DNA from: Verrucomicrobiaceae bacterium
GTDB taxonomy: Bacteria > Verrucomicrobiota > Verrucomicrobiia > Verrucomicrobiales > Verrucomicrobiaceae
Length of the DNA: 64,000 nt
NCBI GenBank assembly: GCA_016795485.1
Contig: JAEUHM010000041.1
Location: 462,665 to 526,664, forward strand
Direction: 5' to 3'
Position numbers and translations under genes: made by a program. A model generated the notes under the pieces. The model had not been told where the DNA came from and searched no databases. It saw only the letters and a list, made by a program, of their open reading frames with translations. This document shows positions 63,154 to 64,000 of this stretch, in pieces; position 1 is the stretch's first letter, and each line of letters begins with the position of its first letter.

Positions 63154-64000
63154 ATGCAGCAACATTGGAACATCCGCTCCCGCGCCCATCAATGCGCCGT
63201 CACTGAACGTCCTTTCGAGGACGGGGAAGCGCATCATACCGCCATTTACTTCGACACCAAAGCGGGCGAGTTCACTCGCCGGGACGTCTCAAATGAAGCT
63301 TGGGAGCAAGAGATCGCTGAACGGAAGCCTTTCTCTCATTGGAAAAGTGTTTACCAGAAGAACGCACCTGAAGCTAAACCAGAGATGGTGCCAAAAGAAT
63401 CTGCCATGGCGCTGCTTCAGCGTTTGATCGACGAGAATGAGTCCTACACTGAGAACGCGCGCTACATCCTGGCCGTCATGCTGGAGCGTAAGCGCATCCT
63501 CTCTCCTACCGCCACGAAGGAGAATGATGAGGGTCACAAACTGCTGTTCTACGAGAACAAGAAGACGGGAGACGTGTTCATCGTTCGCGATCCAGAACTG
63601 CGCTTGGATGAAGTTGCCAGCGTTCAAGAGGAAGTGGCAACTCTGCTAGGATTTGGAAACGCTCAGCCGCTGCCTGCCAAGACTCCGGAACCCGCTCCTG
63701 AATCTGCACCTGCTGCCACGGATGCAAGTGAGCAGCCTGTAGCACAGACGGACACGGCCGAGGAAACTACCTCGTCTGATGATGCCGAATCAGAGTCGGA
63801 TGCCGCTGACGAAGATCTAGAAGAGGGCGCGCTAGAGGAAGACCTCGACGAAGACGAAGAAGACCTCGACGAAGACGAAGAAGTTCTCGATGAAGACGAA
63901 GAAGTTCTCGATGAAGACGAAGAAGTTCTCGATGAAGACGAAGAAGTTCTCGATGAAGACGAAGAAGTTCTCGATGAAGACGAAGAAGTTCTCGATGAAG
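63154..64000 (+). CDS. Acidic-repeat protein of unknown function (3' end outside window)
   Basis: An open frame starts at ATG 63154, 9 bases after the permease stop, and runs through the window's end. The first about 170 residues are folded-looking: RSRAHQCAVTERPFEDGEAHHTAIYFD, REFTRRD-like EFTRRDVSNEAWEQEI, and helical NARYILAVMLERKRIL. These recall a family in which paired Cys form a zinc site, here with only one Cys left. A Pro/Ala/Thr-rich linker follows, and from about residue 220 the chain is nearly all Asp and Glu, entering a seven-residue repeat. Close spacing suggests cotranscription with the LptF/LptG-like gene. Confidence 0.75.
   Translation, partial: MQQHWNIRSRAHQCAVTERPFEDGEAHHTAIYFDTKAGEFTRRDVSNEAWEQEIAERKPFSHWKSVYQKNAPEAKPEMVPKESAMALLQRLIDENESYTENARYILAVMLERKRILSPTATKENDEGHKLLFYENKKTGDVFIVRDPELRLDEVASVQEEVATLLGFGNAQPLPAKTPEPAPESAPAATDASEQPVAQTDTAEETTSSDDAESESDAADEDLEEGALEEDLDEDEEDLDEDEEVLDEDEEVLDEDEEVLDEDEEVLDEDEEVLDEDEEVLDE
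63841..64000 (+). repeat. 21-bp in-frame tandem repeat encoding an acidic heptad
   Basis: Seven complete 21-base units run from 63841 to 63987, with 13 bases of an eighth before the window ends. The first two encode a DLDEDEE variant and the remaining ones are identical and encode VLDEDEE. Exact identity of the later units points to recent expansion by slippage or unequal recombination. The total copy number is unknown because the array leaves the window. Confidence 0.95.

Noticed and set aside
63841..64000. Regular repeats considered as a CRISPR array
   Set aside because: The 21-base units abut with no spacers and stay in frame within a coding sequence.

Overview
The window looks like chromosome of a Verrucomicrobiota member, probably close to Prosthecobacter or Verrucomicrobium; a planctomycete is the second choice. 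The reasons are the neighbouring DUF1552 and DUF1592-type cytochrome genes, several secreted DUF1080-like and FG-GAP proteins, Tat-exported proteins, a PL10-type pectate lyase, a TonB receptor and dense, moderately GC-rich coding with few canonical Shine-Dalgarno sites. No rRNA, tRNA, CRISPR array, transposase or phage gene was seen, and no gene-free stretch exceeds about 300 bases.

Layout. 1-9600: secreted carbohydrate-active proteins (two-domain esterase, alpha/beta hydrolase, GH32/43-like propeller, glycosidase-like TIM barrel, PL10 pectate lyase). 9660-13230: a sensor kinase, an NtrC-shaped regulator that has lost its ATPase and sigma-54 contact motifs, and a CPBP-type membrane protein that has lost protease residues. 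13250-18870: APC permease, trpS, TonB receptor, Tat-exported propeller. 18920-23340: cdaA, a one-helix CdaR-like stub and glmM, interrupted by a strong palindrome and a secreted caspase/formylglycine-enzyme-fold protein. The end of that protein resembles the variable region of a diversity-generating retroelement target. 23335-26160: a large FG-GAP protein.

26200-30920 is a leftward operon of secreted, lipidated and membrane proteins of unknown function. Its genes are joined by ATGA or GTGA stop/start overlaps, including two mini-ORFs. A dCache-type sensor kinase and a LuxR-type regulator (31040-33700) lie just upstream. 33800-47530 is a rightward surface-glycan island. It holds pseudaminic-acid-type genes (pseC, pseF, pseG, pseI), a hexapeptide acetyltransferase, two sulfotransferases, a WbqC-like protein, methyltransferases, an SDR epimerase and two glycosyltransferases, mostly overlapping end to start. 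A leftward kinase-like/methyltransferase fusion closes it.

49000-64000: ilvD, a DUF1080 protein, the DUF1552/DUF1592 pair, a nucleoside-type MFS transporter, a large zinc metalloprotease followed by a Tat-exported partner, a YkgJ-type cysteine-cluster protein, an LptF/LptG-type permease with an extra N-terminal membrane region, and a gene running off the window in an acidic 21-bp tandem repeat.

Most interesting leads: the possible retroelement target inside the cdaA-glmM locus, the fully overlapping unknown operon, the sulfotransferase-containing nonulosonate island, and the regulator and protease look-alikes with missing catalytic motifs. All assignments come from reading the sequence and recalled family motifs; no database search was run.
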